The notes below the pieces were generated by a model, which saw nothing but the letters and a program-made list of their open reading frames with translations, did no database searches and was not told the DNA's origin. A stretch of 42,052 nucleotides of DNA from Archangium sp. (GTDB lineage Bacteria > Myxococcota > Myxococcia > Myxococcales > Myxococcaceae): the NCBI GenBank assembly GCA_016792935.1, contig JAEUJS010000152.1, positions 1-42,052 on the forward strand. The letters run 5' to 3'. This document shows, one piece after another, positions 17,547 to 25,485 of the stretch (the stretch's first letter is position 1; each line of letters opens with the position of its first letter). The translations under genes and the position numbers were made by a program.

Positions 17547-18055
17547 GCGACACCTTCCCGCTCGACGAACTTGCGCGAGCGCTCCAGGAATTCCTGAAGG
17601 CGGTTGATGACGGTGCGGCGCGAGATGCCAAGCGTGTTGGCGATCTGCTCCTGCTCGAGTCCGTCCATGTAATAGAGCACCGCGACTTCCTGCAGCTTCT
17701 CAGGAGCGCGCTTGATGAGGCGCATCGCCGTGTCGCGATCGAGCATGTCGGGCTCGGGCGTCGTTCCATCACCCTCGGGCAGCTCTTCCGGAGCGGTGGG
17801 CTCGGCCTGACGCGAACGATCGCGAATCTGGTTGAGGCAGTAGTTGGTGCTGATCCGGTAGATCCACGCCAACGCCGTCGCGTCGTCCGGGGCACTCTCG
17901 ATGTGTCGAAGCACGCGCACAAAAACCTCCTGCGTGGCGTCTTCCGCGAGGGCGTCATCCTTCAACAGCCGACGACAACGCGAATAGATCGCCGTACCGA
18001 ACTTCCGGTACAGGGTTGAAACCCGTTCGCCGGTCTGAACCCCAGGGTCGACCAC
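17543..18055 (-). CDS. ECF-type RNA polymerase sigma factor
   Basis: The product is 170 residues if started at GTG 18055, which has AAAGG nine bases upstream. A GTG at 18232 would add 59 unconserved residues and is less likely. Region 2 is visible as [20 protein letters not shown] and [20 protein letters not shown] short acidic linker follows, then region 4 ([20 protein letters not shown] and [13 protein letters not shown]). It is the first gene of a three-gene coupled operon with an HC2 anti-sigma factor and a secreted caspase-like protease, so it probably directs their transcription. Confidence 0.93.
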   Translation of the reverse strand: MVDPGVQTGERVSTLYRKFGTAIYSRCRRLLKDDALAEDATQEVFVRVLRHIESAPDDATALAWIYRISTNYCLNQIRDRSRQAEPTAPEELPEGDGTTPEPDMLDRDTAMRLIKRAPEKLQEVAVLYYMDGLEQEQIANTLGISRRTVINRLQEFLERSRKFVEREGVA

Positions 18056-18355
18056 CGTGTGCAGCCTTTCTGTGTGCTGGGCGCGCGACTTCTTCGCGAC
18101 TGGCTCCCTACACGACCCTACAGCTGGGGGAAACCACCCTCGGTGACTGGTCGAGGGCTGTTTCGCAGCAACATCGGAAGAGTTCGTGTGGGGAGTCAAA
18201 GGCACAGGAGGTGTCTGACAAAGTCGAGCCACCGCATGTGCAAACTACCGGAAAGCCATGTTGTTCCGAGTGGTTACAAGACCGAAATTCCCGGCAATTC
18301 CGGCTCGCCATGCGGCCGTGGTGGGAAAAGCAATTCCCCACTAAGTCGCGCGGCC
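18056..18355. other. Intergenic region between ECF operon and purF
   Basis: These 300 bases separate divergent genes and show no convincing protein. On the minus strand GGAAC (18267-18263), followed about 15 bases later by GGTAGTT, resembles an ECF-type -35 element. Near purF an imperfect inverted repeat, GTGGGAA (18321-18327) and TTCCCCAC (18334-18341), ends 14 bases before the start codon. Neither is strong enough to call. Confidence 0.4.
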
Positions 18356-19732
18356 ATGTGCGGCGTCTTCGGCATCTTCGGTCATGAAGAAGCGAGTCAC
18401 CTGACGTACCTCGGGCTCCACGCGCTGCAGCATCGCGGGCAGGAGAGTGCGGGGATCGTCGCCAGCGACGGCGCGAATTTGAAGTCGTACCGCGCGATGG
18501 GTCTGGTGGCCGACATCTTCAACGAGCCGGTGCTCGCGGGCCTGCCGGGAAAAGCGGCGATCGGCCACGTGCGCTACTCGACGGCCGGCGGCTCACACGT
18601 GAAGAACGCGCAGCCGTACCAGGTGAGCTTCGCGGGCGGTCAGCTGGCCATCGCGCACAACGGCAACTTCGTCGACGCCGATGAAGCGCGCGCGCACCTC
18701 GAGCAGGCGGGCGCCATCTTCCAGAGCGACTCCGACACCGAGAACGTCATCCACTACATCGCGCGTTCGCGAGCGGCGACGTTCGAGGCGCGGGTGGTCG
18801 ATGCGCTCAAGCAGCTCGACGGCGCGTTCTCGATGGTCTTCCTGACCGAGAAGAAGTTGGTGGCGGTGCGCGACGCCATCGGCTTCCGCCCGCTGGTGCT
18901 CGGTCGCGTGAAGGAGGCCTACGTCATCGCCAGCGAGACCACCGCGCTCGATCTCATCGAGGCGGAGCTGCTCCGCGAGATCGAGCCCGGAGAGATGGTG
19001 GTCATCGACGAGAACGGGCTCAAGTCGAGCTTCCCGTTCGAGAAGCGCCCGGTGAGCCGCTGCGTGTTCGAATACGTCTACTTCGCGCGGCCCGACAGCA
19101 AGCTCTTCGGCGAGCAGGTGTTCTCGGTGCGCAAGCGCCTGGGCGCGGAGCTCGCGAAGGAACAGCCGATCGACGCCGACGTGGTCATCGCAGTGCCCGA
19201 CTCCGGAGTCGCAGCGGCGATGGGCTATGCGCAGGCGTCCGGCATCCCCTACGACGTGGGGCTCATTCGCTCGCACTACGTGGGGCGCACCTTCATCGAG
19301 CCGCAGCAGTCGATTCGGCACTTCGGCGTGAAGCTGAAGCTCGCTCCGGTGCGCGCGTCGCTCGAGGGGAAGCGCGTCATCGTCATCGACGACTCCATCG
19401 TGCGCGGCACGACGTCGCGGAAGATCGTGAAGATGATTCAGGGCGCCGGGGCGAAAGAAGTGCACCTGCGCATCTCTTCTCCGCCGACCGCGTGGCCGTG
19501 CTTCTACGGAATCGACACGCCTTCTCGCAAAGAGCTCATCGCGTCGTCGCATTCCACCGACGAGATCGCGCGCTACGTCACCGCCGACTCGCTGGCGTAC
19601 CTCTCGATCGACGGGCTCGCGCGCGCGGCGGGAGACGACAGCGGGAAGTCGTTCTGCATGGCGTGCTTCAGCGGCAAGTACCCGACGGGTCTGCCGGCGC
19701 CAGCGCAGGTCCCAGCGTCTGCGCAGAGCTGA
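18356..19732 (+). CDS. purF: Amidophosphoribosyltransferase
   Basis: This enzyme makes 5-phosphoribosylamine from PRPP and glutamine, the first step of purine synthesis. The 458-residue protein begins Met-Cys-Gly-Val, so the catalytic cysteine of the class II glutaminase domain is exposed by Met removal with no propeptide. The phosphoribosyltransferase domain contains the PRPP loop [13 protein letters not shown] (341-353). Four cysteines at 236 ([10 protein letters not shown]), 382 (PCFYGID), 434 and 437 (FCMACFSG) match the Fe-S cluster ligands of the Bacillus-type enzyme, so this is the iron-sulfur form. The open frame extends upstream to 18059, but the Cys2 requirement fixes the start. There is no obvious ribosome site. 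It is not next to other pur genes. Confidence 0.96.
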   Translation: MCGVFGIFGHEEASHLTYLGLHALQHRGQESAGIVASDGANLKSYRAMGLVADIFNEPVLAGLPGKAAIGHVRYSTAGGSHVKNAQPYQVSFAGGQLAIAHNGNFVDADEARAHLEQAGAIFQSDSDTENVIHYIARSRAATFEARVVDALKQLDGAFSMVFLTEKKLVAVRDAIGFRPLVLGRVKEAYVIASETTALDLIEAELLREIEPGEMVVIDENGLKSSFPFEKRPVSRCVFEYVYFARPDSKLFGEQVFSVRKRLGAELAKEQPIDADVVIAVPDSGVAAAMGYAQASGIPYDVGLIRSHYVGRTFIEPQQSIRHFGVKLKLAPVRASLEGKRVIVIDDSIVRGTTSRKIVKMIQGAGAKEVHLRISSPPTAWPCFYGIDTPSRKELIASSHSTDEIARYVTADSLAYLSIDGLARAAGDDSGKSFCMACFSGKYPTGLPAPAQVPASAQS

Positions 19733-19753
19733 AACCGTGTCAGACTGTCGGCA

Positions 19754-22576
19754 GTGCGCGCACTCTGGTTGAGCGGAGTCGTCCTCGTCATCGCAACGTC
19801 TTGCGCCCCGCAGGAGCGTCACGACCCGCCTCGAGTGGCCTCGCGCTCGGAGGCGCTGATTCCCCAACCCGAGATCGGAACGTCGCTCGGCGCGCTCGGG
19901 CGTGCGCCGAAGTCACAGGCGTGGGCGCGGGTGACGGCGACTGCGACGCGAGCGTTCGCGGTGTGGGTCGATGGGCGCGATCTCGGCACGCGGGAGCGCG
20001 CGGTCTACGCAGCCCGCATCGAGCCAGACGGTGGCGTGCTCGACCCGGTGGGCTTTCGCGTCGCGCAGTACGACTGGGTGCACGAGGTGGCGATCGCGAA
20101 CGACGGCACGCGGGTGCTGGTGGTGTTCTCGGCAGAGCTCGGAGGTATTTCCCGCATCTACGCCGTGCGCCTCGACGCGGTGACGGGGGCCTTCGTCGAC
20201 ACCAACGGGCCGGTCACGCTCGCCACCAACCCCGACGACGATCGCGATCCCGAGGTGGTGTTCGACGGCCAGAACTTCGTCGTGGCGTGGGTGACGCACT
20301 CGCAGCCCGCACGCGCGCAGGTGCGCCGCGTCGATCCCGCAACGGGCACCGCGCTCCCGGGGACCCTCTCGCTGGGCACGCTCGACCTCAACCGCGTCAG
20401 CATCGGAACCATCGGCGGCGGAAACTCGGTGGTGGTGTTCGATCAAGTCGACGTCGACGGTGGCTCCTCGACCGAGCTCGTCTCGGTGCAGGACGGCGGC
20501 GCGAGCCCCTTCCCGTCGATTCCAGGCCCCAGGGCGCGCGGGGGTCGCATCGGCCCGGCGAGCGCCACCACCTACTTCGTCACCTGGCTCGACAATTCCC
20601 AGGGCTACCCGGAGATCCTCGGAGCGCGCGTCTCGTCGATGGGCTTCATCGACACCACGCCGCTGCCCATCGCGACCGGGAACGACGGCGGCGTGATCGA
20701 GCGTGAGTTCGCAGACCCGGTGCTCACCTCGGGCCCCAGCGTGGTGGTGCCGTACCTCGAGCTGACCACGACCTCGGGAGGCTCGGAGACCTTCGTTCGC
20801 CGCGTCGACCCCATGACTGGAGCCGTGCAGCCGCAGCTCACGCTCTCAGCGACACGCACCGAGCTCGGCGCCCCGTTCATCGCTCCGCTCGGCGGCGCGT
20901 TCGTAGGCGTCTACGGACGCACCTTCTCTCCCAACAGCCGAGCCAACGATGACGTCTTCTACACGATGGGCCCTGCGCCCGGCCCGCTCCTGAGCCGCTC
21001 GTACCAGGCGCAGAACAACGCGACCGGGGTCGCGGTGGGCGGCAACGACTTGTTGGCGTGGACCTCGTATTTCCCGACCGACACTGACATCGCGTTCACG
21101 TCGTGGAGCCCTGACGCGGGGCTGATGACCGCCGAAGACACGTTCGTGAGCGTGACGTCGGATCAGGACTTCGTCGATCTCTCGCGCGCCGATGGCCGCG
21201 TGCTGGCCAGCTTTCAGCGCGCCGGGCCTTCCAGCATCGAAGGTGGCCGCATCGACCCGCAGGGAGTCGGTGTCGACAATGCGCCCTTCACGGTGTGCAG
21301 CCTCCCGGGCAGCCGTCTGGTCGCGAAGTCGGCGTTCGACGGCACGCAGTGGTGGACCGGTTGGCTCGATGACCGTGCCGCGCGCGCGGCGTACGTCTCG
21401 CGCGTGACGTTGGGCGGCTCGGCGCTCGATGGCTCGGGCCGCGCGTTGCCCTTCACCGACCCGCGCTCGCTGGCGGCGGCGAGCGGGCCCGGCCAGGTGC
21501 TCTTCGCGAGCCACAGCGGAACTGGCGTGCTCCAGCTGGCGCGCGCCTTCTCCGACGGAGGGATGGACAGCGACCGCATCGAACGGACGGCGACCTTCTT
21601 CGCCCGGCCCGCGGTCGACTTCGACGGTGTGAACTACGTGGTGGCGGTGGAGAGCGACCTGCCGGACGGTGGCGAGGCGTTGCTCGCGGCGCGCTTCGAC
21701 TCGTCGCTCAACCAGCTCGATCTCCCCGCGATTCGGGTGCGTGAGGTGCCCGACGTGGACGGCATCGCGATCAGCTTCGATGGCGTGCACCACATCGTGG
21801 TGTGGAGCGAGGGGGGCGGCGCCATCGAGCGCATGTACGGCGTGCGGCTCACCGTCGACGGGCAGATCGTCGATGCGATGCCGTTCGACATCGCGCCAGC
21901 AGGCCGCTTCACCGCGCCCCACGTCAGCGGCGCGGGAGCAGGCCGCAGCTTCGTGAACTTCTCGCGCTTCGATTCTCCAGCGACGGAGACCTGGCGCGCG
22001 CGCGCGGTGATTCTCGAACAGGGCGGCGGCGGACAAAGCTGCATGAGCGACACCGACTGCGGCCCCAACTTCACCTGCGTCGATGGCGTGTGCTGCAACT
22101 CGGCGTGCGGTGGCGGCGTGGCGACCGACTGCGTGGCATGCAGCATCGCCAACGGCGGAATCACCGACGGGACGTGCACGCTCGTGCGGAGCGGAATGAA
22201 CTGCCGCTCCTCGGTCGGTGAGTGCGACGTCGGCGAGGCGTGCGACGGCGTCAGAGCCGCGTGCCCGGCTGATCAGACCCGCGCGGGCCTGACGTGCAGC
22301 ATCGGCGTGTGCGTCGGTACGATGTGCGAGGTCGACGACGGCGGGCTCGTCTTCCCCGATGCGGGCGTTCCTGATGGTGGTGCTGCGGATGCCGGAATCG
22401 AACCGGATGGCGGAAGTGTTGATGCGGGCGGTGGCCTTCCGCCTGAACGCCGACTCGGTGTGGGGTGCGCGTGCGCCGAAATTCCGGGACCGGAGCTGGC
22501 GCTGTTCGCGGTCGCATTTCGTGCGATTTTGAATCGACGTTTCCGGCGAAGACGCGCAACCGCTCGCGATCGCTGA
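19754..22576 (+). CDS. Large secreted repeat protein with Cys-rich and MYXO-CTERM-like tail
   Basis: The GTG start at 19754 gives 940 residues with a signal sequence ending near ATSC (a weak lipobox). Most of the protein (about 45-755) is a run of beta repeats with phrases such as DPEVVFDGQNFVVAWV and AVDFDGVNYVVAVES, each about 50-60 residues, as in secreted beta-propellers. A cysteine-rich region (about 762-870) contains DTDCGPNFTCVDGVCC and ACDGVRAAC, the disintegrin-like pattern common in myxobacterial surface proteins. A DAG/DGG linker follows. The C-terminus has GVGCACAE, a hydrophobic stretch and NRRFRRRR, which fits a MYXO-CTERM signal, though its helix is short. It follows purF by 21 bases but is unlikely to be functionally linked to it. 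Confidence 0.87.
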   Translation: MRALWLSGVVLVIATSCAPQERHDPPRVASRSEALIPQPEIGTSLGALGRAPKSQAWARVTATATRAFAVWVDGRDLGTRERAVYAARIEPDGGVLDPVGFRVAQYDWVHEVAIANDGTRVLVVFSAELGGISRIYAVRLDAVTGAFVDTNGPVTLATNPDDDRDPEVVFDGQNFVVAWVTHSQPARAQVRRVDPATGTALPGTLSLGTLDLNRVSIGTIGGGNSVVVFDQVDVDGGSSTELVSVQDGGASPFPSIPGPRARGGRIGPASATTYFVTWLDNSQGYPEILGARVSSMGFIDTTPLPIATGNDGGVIEREFADPVLTSGPSVVVPYLELTTTSGGSETFVRRVDPMTGAVQPQLTLSATRTELGAPFIAPLGGAFVGVYGRTFSPNSRANDDVFYTMGPAPGPLLSRSYQAQNNATGVAVGGNDLLAWTSYFPTDTDIAFTSWSPDAGLMTAEDTFVSVTSDQDFVDLSRADGRVLASFQRAGPSSIEGGRIDPQGVGVDNAPFTVCSLPGSRLVAKSAFDGTQWWTGWLDDRAARAAYVSRVTLGGSALDGSGRALPFTDPRSLAAASGPGQVLFASHSGTGVLQLARAFSDGGMDSDRIERTATFFARPAVDFDGVNYVVAVESDLPDGGEALLAARFDSSLNQLDLPAIRVREVPDVDGIAISFDGVHHIVVWSEGGGAIERMYGVRLTVDGQIVDAMPFDIAPAGRFTAPHVSGAGAGRSFVNFSRFDSPATETWRARAVILEQGGGGQSCMSDTDCGPNFTCVDGVCCNSACGGGVATDCVACSIANGGITDGTCTLVRSGMNCRSSVGECDVGEACDGVRAACPADQTRAGLTCSIGVCVGTMCEVDDGGLVFPDAGVPDGGAADAGIEPDGGSVDAGGGLPPERRLGVGCACAEIPGPELALFAVAFRAILNRRFRRRRATARDR

Positions 22577-22665
22577 GAGATCTGCCGACCCTCGGGAATT
22601 TCACACTTTGGCCGCTGCGTGGGTCTTGAGCGCACACCACGCATCACAACCAAAGAGGACTCACC

Positions 22666-24363
22666 ATGGGCGGCTTGCTTCTCATCATCGGACTGGCGGT
22701 TCTGGGCTACGGCCTGGCGCAGCACTTCAAGGGCAAGCGCATCCTCGCGGCGCCTTTCAAGAAGACGGGCGACATCGCGAAGAACCCGGTCTCGGAAGAC
22801 CCGAAGGGCGCGATGAGCACCGAGGGCAAGGTCCTCGCTCCGCAGCAGCAGCTGCTCTCGCCGTGCACCAAGCAGCCTTGCCTCGCCTACGAGGTGAAGG
22901 TCGAGCGCATGTACGAGAAGACCGAAACGACCCAGGACGGCACCAAGACCGTGAAGGGCACCGAGACGCTCGAGACCGTGAAGGGCGGCTCGGTGTTCGG
23001 CCTCGATGACGGCTCTGGCGCGATCATGATCGACGTCACCAAGGGCGCCGACTTCGACAACATGAAGGAAGGCTACAAGAAGGACATCAACGGCCACTCC
23101 GGCAGCTCGCACATTCAGTTCGGCGAGTTCCGCTTCGACGTTCCGGCGATCAGCAGCAGCAGCGGCTGGACCATCGGCTTCAAGGCGACCGAGAAGTTCG
23201 TTCCGGTCGAGGGCAACCTGTTCGTCCTCGGCAAGCTCGACGGCGGCAAGCTGACCAAGCCGGGTTGGCGCTCGATGTTGACCTCGGCGAAGGGCCGCGA
23301 AGGTCTGCTCGGGTCGATCGCGAAGAAGAAGAAGTTCTCGTTCATCGGTGGCGGCGTGGCGGCGGTGCTCGCGATTCCGCTGATGATCTTCGCCCCTGAG
23401 GCGGACCCCAACGCGGTGTCGGCGTACTGCGAGAGCACGTTGACCGATGCCCGTCAGCGCTGCAGCGACAACGTGAGCGACGTCGACGGCGAGAAGTTCA
23501 CGTGGACGGTGACGAAGCCCGGTGAATACGAGCTGTCGGTCATCGCGCCGCAGAAGAAGATCAGCCTGATTCCCCAGCTCGTCCTCAAGGACAGCAAGGG
23601 CGAGGAGCTCGTCAACGAGACCGGCCCGATGGGCGGCACGGTGTCGAAGACGGTGAAGGTCGAGGCGGGCACGTACGAGCTCGCGGTGCTCCCGGCCGAC
23701 AACTACATGGTCAAGGGCGGCTACTCGTTCGACATGGAAATCAAGTCGCTCGCCGTCGACGCGGTTCCCGCGGTCGCTGCGAAGGATGGCGCGGAGCAGC
23801 AGGACGGCGTGGCGTACAGCGACGAGAAGCTCACCGAGCGCGTCGCGTCGCTCAACGAGATGTGCCCCGACACGTTCTGCGAGGGTCAGTTCGACTACCA
23901 GTTCAAGAAGCTCGCCTGCGCCGATGCGACCCACTGCGTGCTGTCGTTCACCGCGAAGGACCAGGACAACAAGAAGAAGAAGCCGATGGACGTCGAGCTC
24001 GAGATCGCTGGCTTCAAGGCGCTCGAGCAGGACCTGGAGCAGGACTACCAGTACGAGGGTTCGTTCGACGAGGCCGTCAGCAACGCCCTGATGAAGTGGG
24101 AAGAGCACCCGGTCGCGAAGAAGGTCACGACGCCGGCCGCTCCCTCGAAGGCGAAGTCGATCGCTGCCCCGACCAAGGCGGACAAGAAGGAGAAGGCGAA
24201 GGCCGTGGCTCCCGCGCCGAAGCCGGTGAAGAAGACCGAAGTCGCGCCGAAGGCTGAGATCATCGCGGCGGCTCCGAAGCCGGTGGAGAAGAAGACGGTG
24301 GCGGCGGCTCCGGTTGCGGCGACGCCTTCGAGCAACCGCACCAGCAAGAACCTCGAGGACTGA
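22666..24363 (+). CDS. GIDE-like membrane protein with C-terminal extension (paralogue 1)
   Basis: The ATG at 22666 has AGAGGA eight bases upstream. The 565-residue protein has an N-terminal helix (3-18), a soluble domain with LLSPCTKQPCLAYEVKVER and later VEGNLFVLGKL that resembles the GIDE domain of MULAN-type proteins, and a second helix (224-243). A beta domain (about 265-360) recalls the bacterial pre-peptidase C-terminal (PPC) fold (TWTVTKPGEYELSV, then YELAVLPADNYMVKGGYSF). Unlike its paralogue at 32783 it adds a domain with MCPDTFCEGQ and ADATHCVLSF, and a Lys/Ala/Pro-rich tail. The family's role in bacteria is unclear; membrane-bound sensing or scaffolding is only a guess. A strong terminator follows. 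Confidence 0.85.
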   Translation: MGGLLLIIGLAVLGYGLAQHFKGKRILAAPFKKTGDIAKNPVSEDPKGAMSTEGKVLAPQQQLLSPCTKQPCLAYEVKVERMYEKTETTQDGTKTVKGTETLETVKGGSVFGLDDGSGAIMIDVTKGADFDNMKEGYKKDINGHSGSSHIQFGEFRFDVPAISSSSGWTIGFKATEKFVPVEGNLFVLGKLDGGKLTKPGWRSMLTSAKGREGLLGSIAKKKKFSFIGGGVAAVLAIPLMIFAPEADPNAVSAYCESTLTDARQRCSDNVSDVDGEKFTWTVTKPGEYELSVIAPQKKISLIPQLVLKDSKGEELVNETGPMGGTVSKTVKVEAGTYELAVLPADNYMVKGGYSFDMEIKSLAVDAVPAVAAKDGAEQQDGVAYSDEKLTERVASLNEMCPDTFCEGQFDYQFKKLACADATHCVLSFTAKDQDNKKKKPMDVELEIAGFKALEQDLEQDYQYEGSFDEAVSNALMKWEEHPVAKKVTTPAAPSKAKSIAAPTKADKKEKAKAVAPAPKPVKKTEVAPKAEIIAAAPKPVEKKTVAAAPVAATPSSNRTSKNLED

Positions 24364-24387
24364 TTCCGTCTGGTTTTGCTGGGCACG

Positions 24388-24426
24388 GCCCCTCTGCGCA
24401 CCACGCGCGGAGGGGCTTTGTGTTTT
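24388..24426 (+). terminator. Rho-independent terminator after the first GIDE gene
   Basis: A 12-bp stem, GCCCCTCTGCGC with GCGCGGAGGGGC (one G-U pair) and a five-base loop, is followed by TTTGTGTTTT. Confidence 0.88.
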
Positions 24427-24464
24427 GGGTGAATCGTTCTGCGTCAGTGTTCGTTTGGAGCGCG

Positions 24465-25100
24465 ATGCGGCTCGCGTCGATCCTCGCACTGGTTTCGCTC
24501 TCGGCCGTCGCGCAGGAAGTCCGCGTGACCGACGGAACGCCGCTCGTGGAGCCGCCGCCCCGCTTCGGCATCGTGGCGAACATGGGCGTGGAGACGGTGT
24601 TTCCCGTCGAAGGCGGCGAGTCGCTGCAGATCGGCTTGAGGACGGGCGTCGGGATGCGGTTCGGGCTCCAGGCAGCGGAAGGCCAAGGGATGGCGACGTT
24701 GCCGGCCGTCGCGTTGATGGGTGGCTTCGTCGGTCAGTCGAGTCCCATCGGCTTCGTGCCCGGAGCGTTCGTCGAGGCGCGCGTCGAGCTGGCGGTGGTC
24801 TCTCCGCTCAAGAAGTACCTGCTGCAGCCAGCGGCGGTCGTGTACGCGATGGGTGGGATGACGTGGCGTGAGCGCACCGTCGTTCCGCACTTCGGGCTCG
24901 GTGTCGGGTGGGGCGTGTTGTTCTTCCCCGACGTCGATACGCGGCGCGCGTTGAGTGGGTGGAAGTTCAACAACGAGGCAGCGGCGTTCGTGGCGTTGAT
25001 CGCTGCGCTCGTGGCCGCAGGACGGTTGGAAGTTCGGTACGCGCCGGCGACTGGGATGATTCCTGCGACGAGCACGGCGATGATCGGCTTTGGAATCTAG
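24465..25100 (+). CDS. Probable outer-membrane beta-barrel protein
   Basis: The ATG at 24465 has GGAG six bases upstream; the frame could start earlier at 24420 but only within the terminator. The 211-residue product has a signal peptide (ending A-V-A-Q) followed by alternating hydrophobic/polar strands with Gly-rich turns (LQIGLRTGVGMRFGL, HFGLGVGWGVLFF) and ends in MIGFGI. This suggests a small barrel of eight or so strands. No specific family is recognised. It is followed by the non-coding element at 25178. Confidence 0.75.
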   Translation: MRLASILALVSLSAVAQEVRVTDGTPLVEPPPRFGIVANMGVETVFPVEGGESLQIGLRTGVGMRFGLQAAEGQGMATLPAVALMGGFVGQSSPIGFVPGAFVEARVELAVVSPLKKYLLQPAAVVYAMGGMTWRERTVVPHFGLGVGWGVLFFPDVDTRRALSGWKFNNEAAAFVALIAALVAAGRLEVRYAPATGMIPATSTAMIGFGI

Positions 25101-25113
25101 ACCAGTGTATGAA

Positions 25114-25160
25114 TTTGGCTGTTACGTTACTCTGAGAATCACGACGCATCAGCAGCCAAA
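25114..25160. repeat. Inverted repeat upstream of intergenic element A
   Basis: TTTGGCTG (25114-25121) and CAGCCAAA (25153-25160) form a perfect 8-bp stem around a 31-base loop, directly after the barrel gene. It may be a weak terminator without a T-run or the first part of the structured region that continues at 25178. Confidence 0.4.
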
Positions 25161-25177
25161 GGGTCGAAGTGGGTGTG

Positions 25178-25397
25178 GATTTGGGCCGTGCCGAACGGCG
25201 CACGAGCCTCTCGACTACGAGCGAATTTCACTCAGTTGACCAGTGAGTGGATCTGGTCGTCCTGACGACCAAATTCAGACAATGGTCGAGCTTGCGTCGA
25301 AGATTGAGCGAATTGAGCGCCAAATCGGTCGAGGTCGAGGGGCTCGACCGCCGTTTGGCAGAGCGACTGAGACCCAAACCCCACTTCGACCCTCAGG
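25178..25397 (+). repeat. Intergenic element A (dispersed repeat or structured RNA)
   Basis: This region matches 31411-31627 along its length. Over the first hundred bases I count about 17 differences and one single-base gap, including 18 identical bases (TCAGTTGACCAGTGAGTG) and 12 more (CCTGACGACCAA). Inside it TGGTCGTC-CT-GACGACCA (25254-25271) is a perfect inverted repeat and TCACT/AGTGA flank the conserved block. A GTG at 25243 opens a 65-codon frame similar to one in element B, but single-base gaps on both sides of the shared part argue against a protein. It sits between two convergent genes. Confidence 0.65.
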
Positions 25398-25405
25398 CTG
25401 TTGGT

Positions 25406-25430
25406 GCCTCGTGTCGACGAGGCGTTTGTT
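25406..25430 (+). terminator. Possible terminator at the end of element A
   Basis: GCCTCGT-GTCG-ACGAGGC (25406-25423) is a perfect 7-bp stem with a tetraloop followed by GTTTGTT. It would end a plus-strand transcript through element A. The T-run is weak. The remaining bases to 25485 show nothing further. Confidence 0.4.
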
Positions 25431-25485
25431 CGCGCGCTGATGTTTGGTCGCGACTCGACTCGACGCAGCACTGGCGTTCCTTCGT

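Noticed and set aside
18321-18341. Imperfect inverted repeat before purF as a purine operator
   Set aside because: One arm has an extra base and I know of no matching operator in this group; the evidence is too thin.
22273-24489. Minus-strand open frame of 738 codons
   Set aside because: It lies opposite the GIDE gene, which has a ribosome site and a conserved paralogue. The same kind of shadow frame occurs opposite the second paralogue (32507-34066), so the similarity between the shadows only reflects the duplication.
25243-25440. Small open frame in element A resembling one in element B (31475-31699)
   Set aside because: The shared phrases (PDDQ, ASK, GAR, FG, ET) look like protein conservation, but single-base gaps shift the frame on both sides of the shared part, so nucleotide conservation explains it better.
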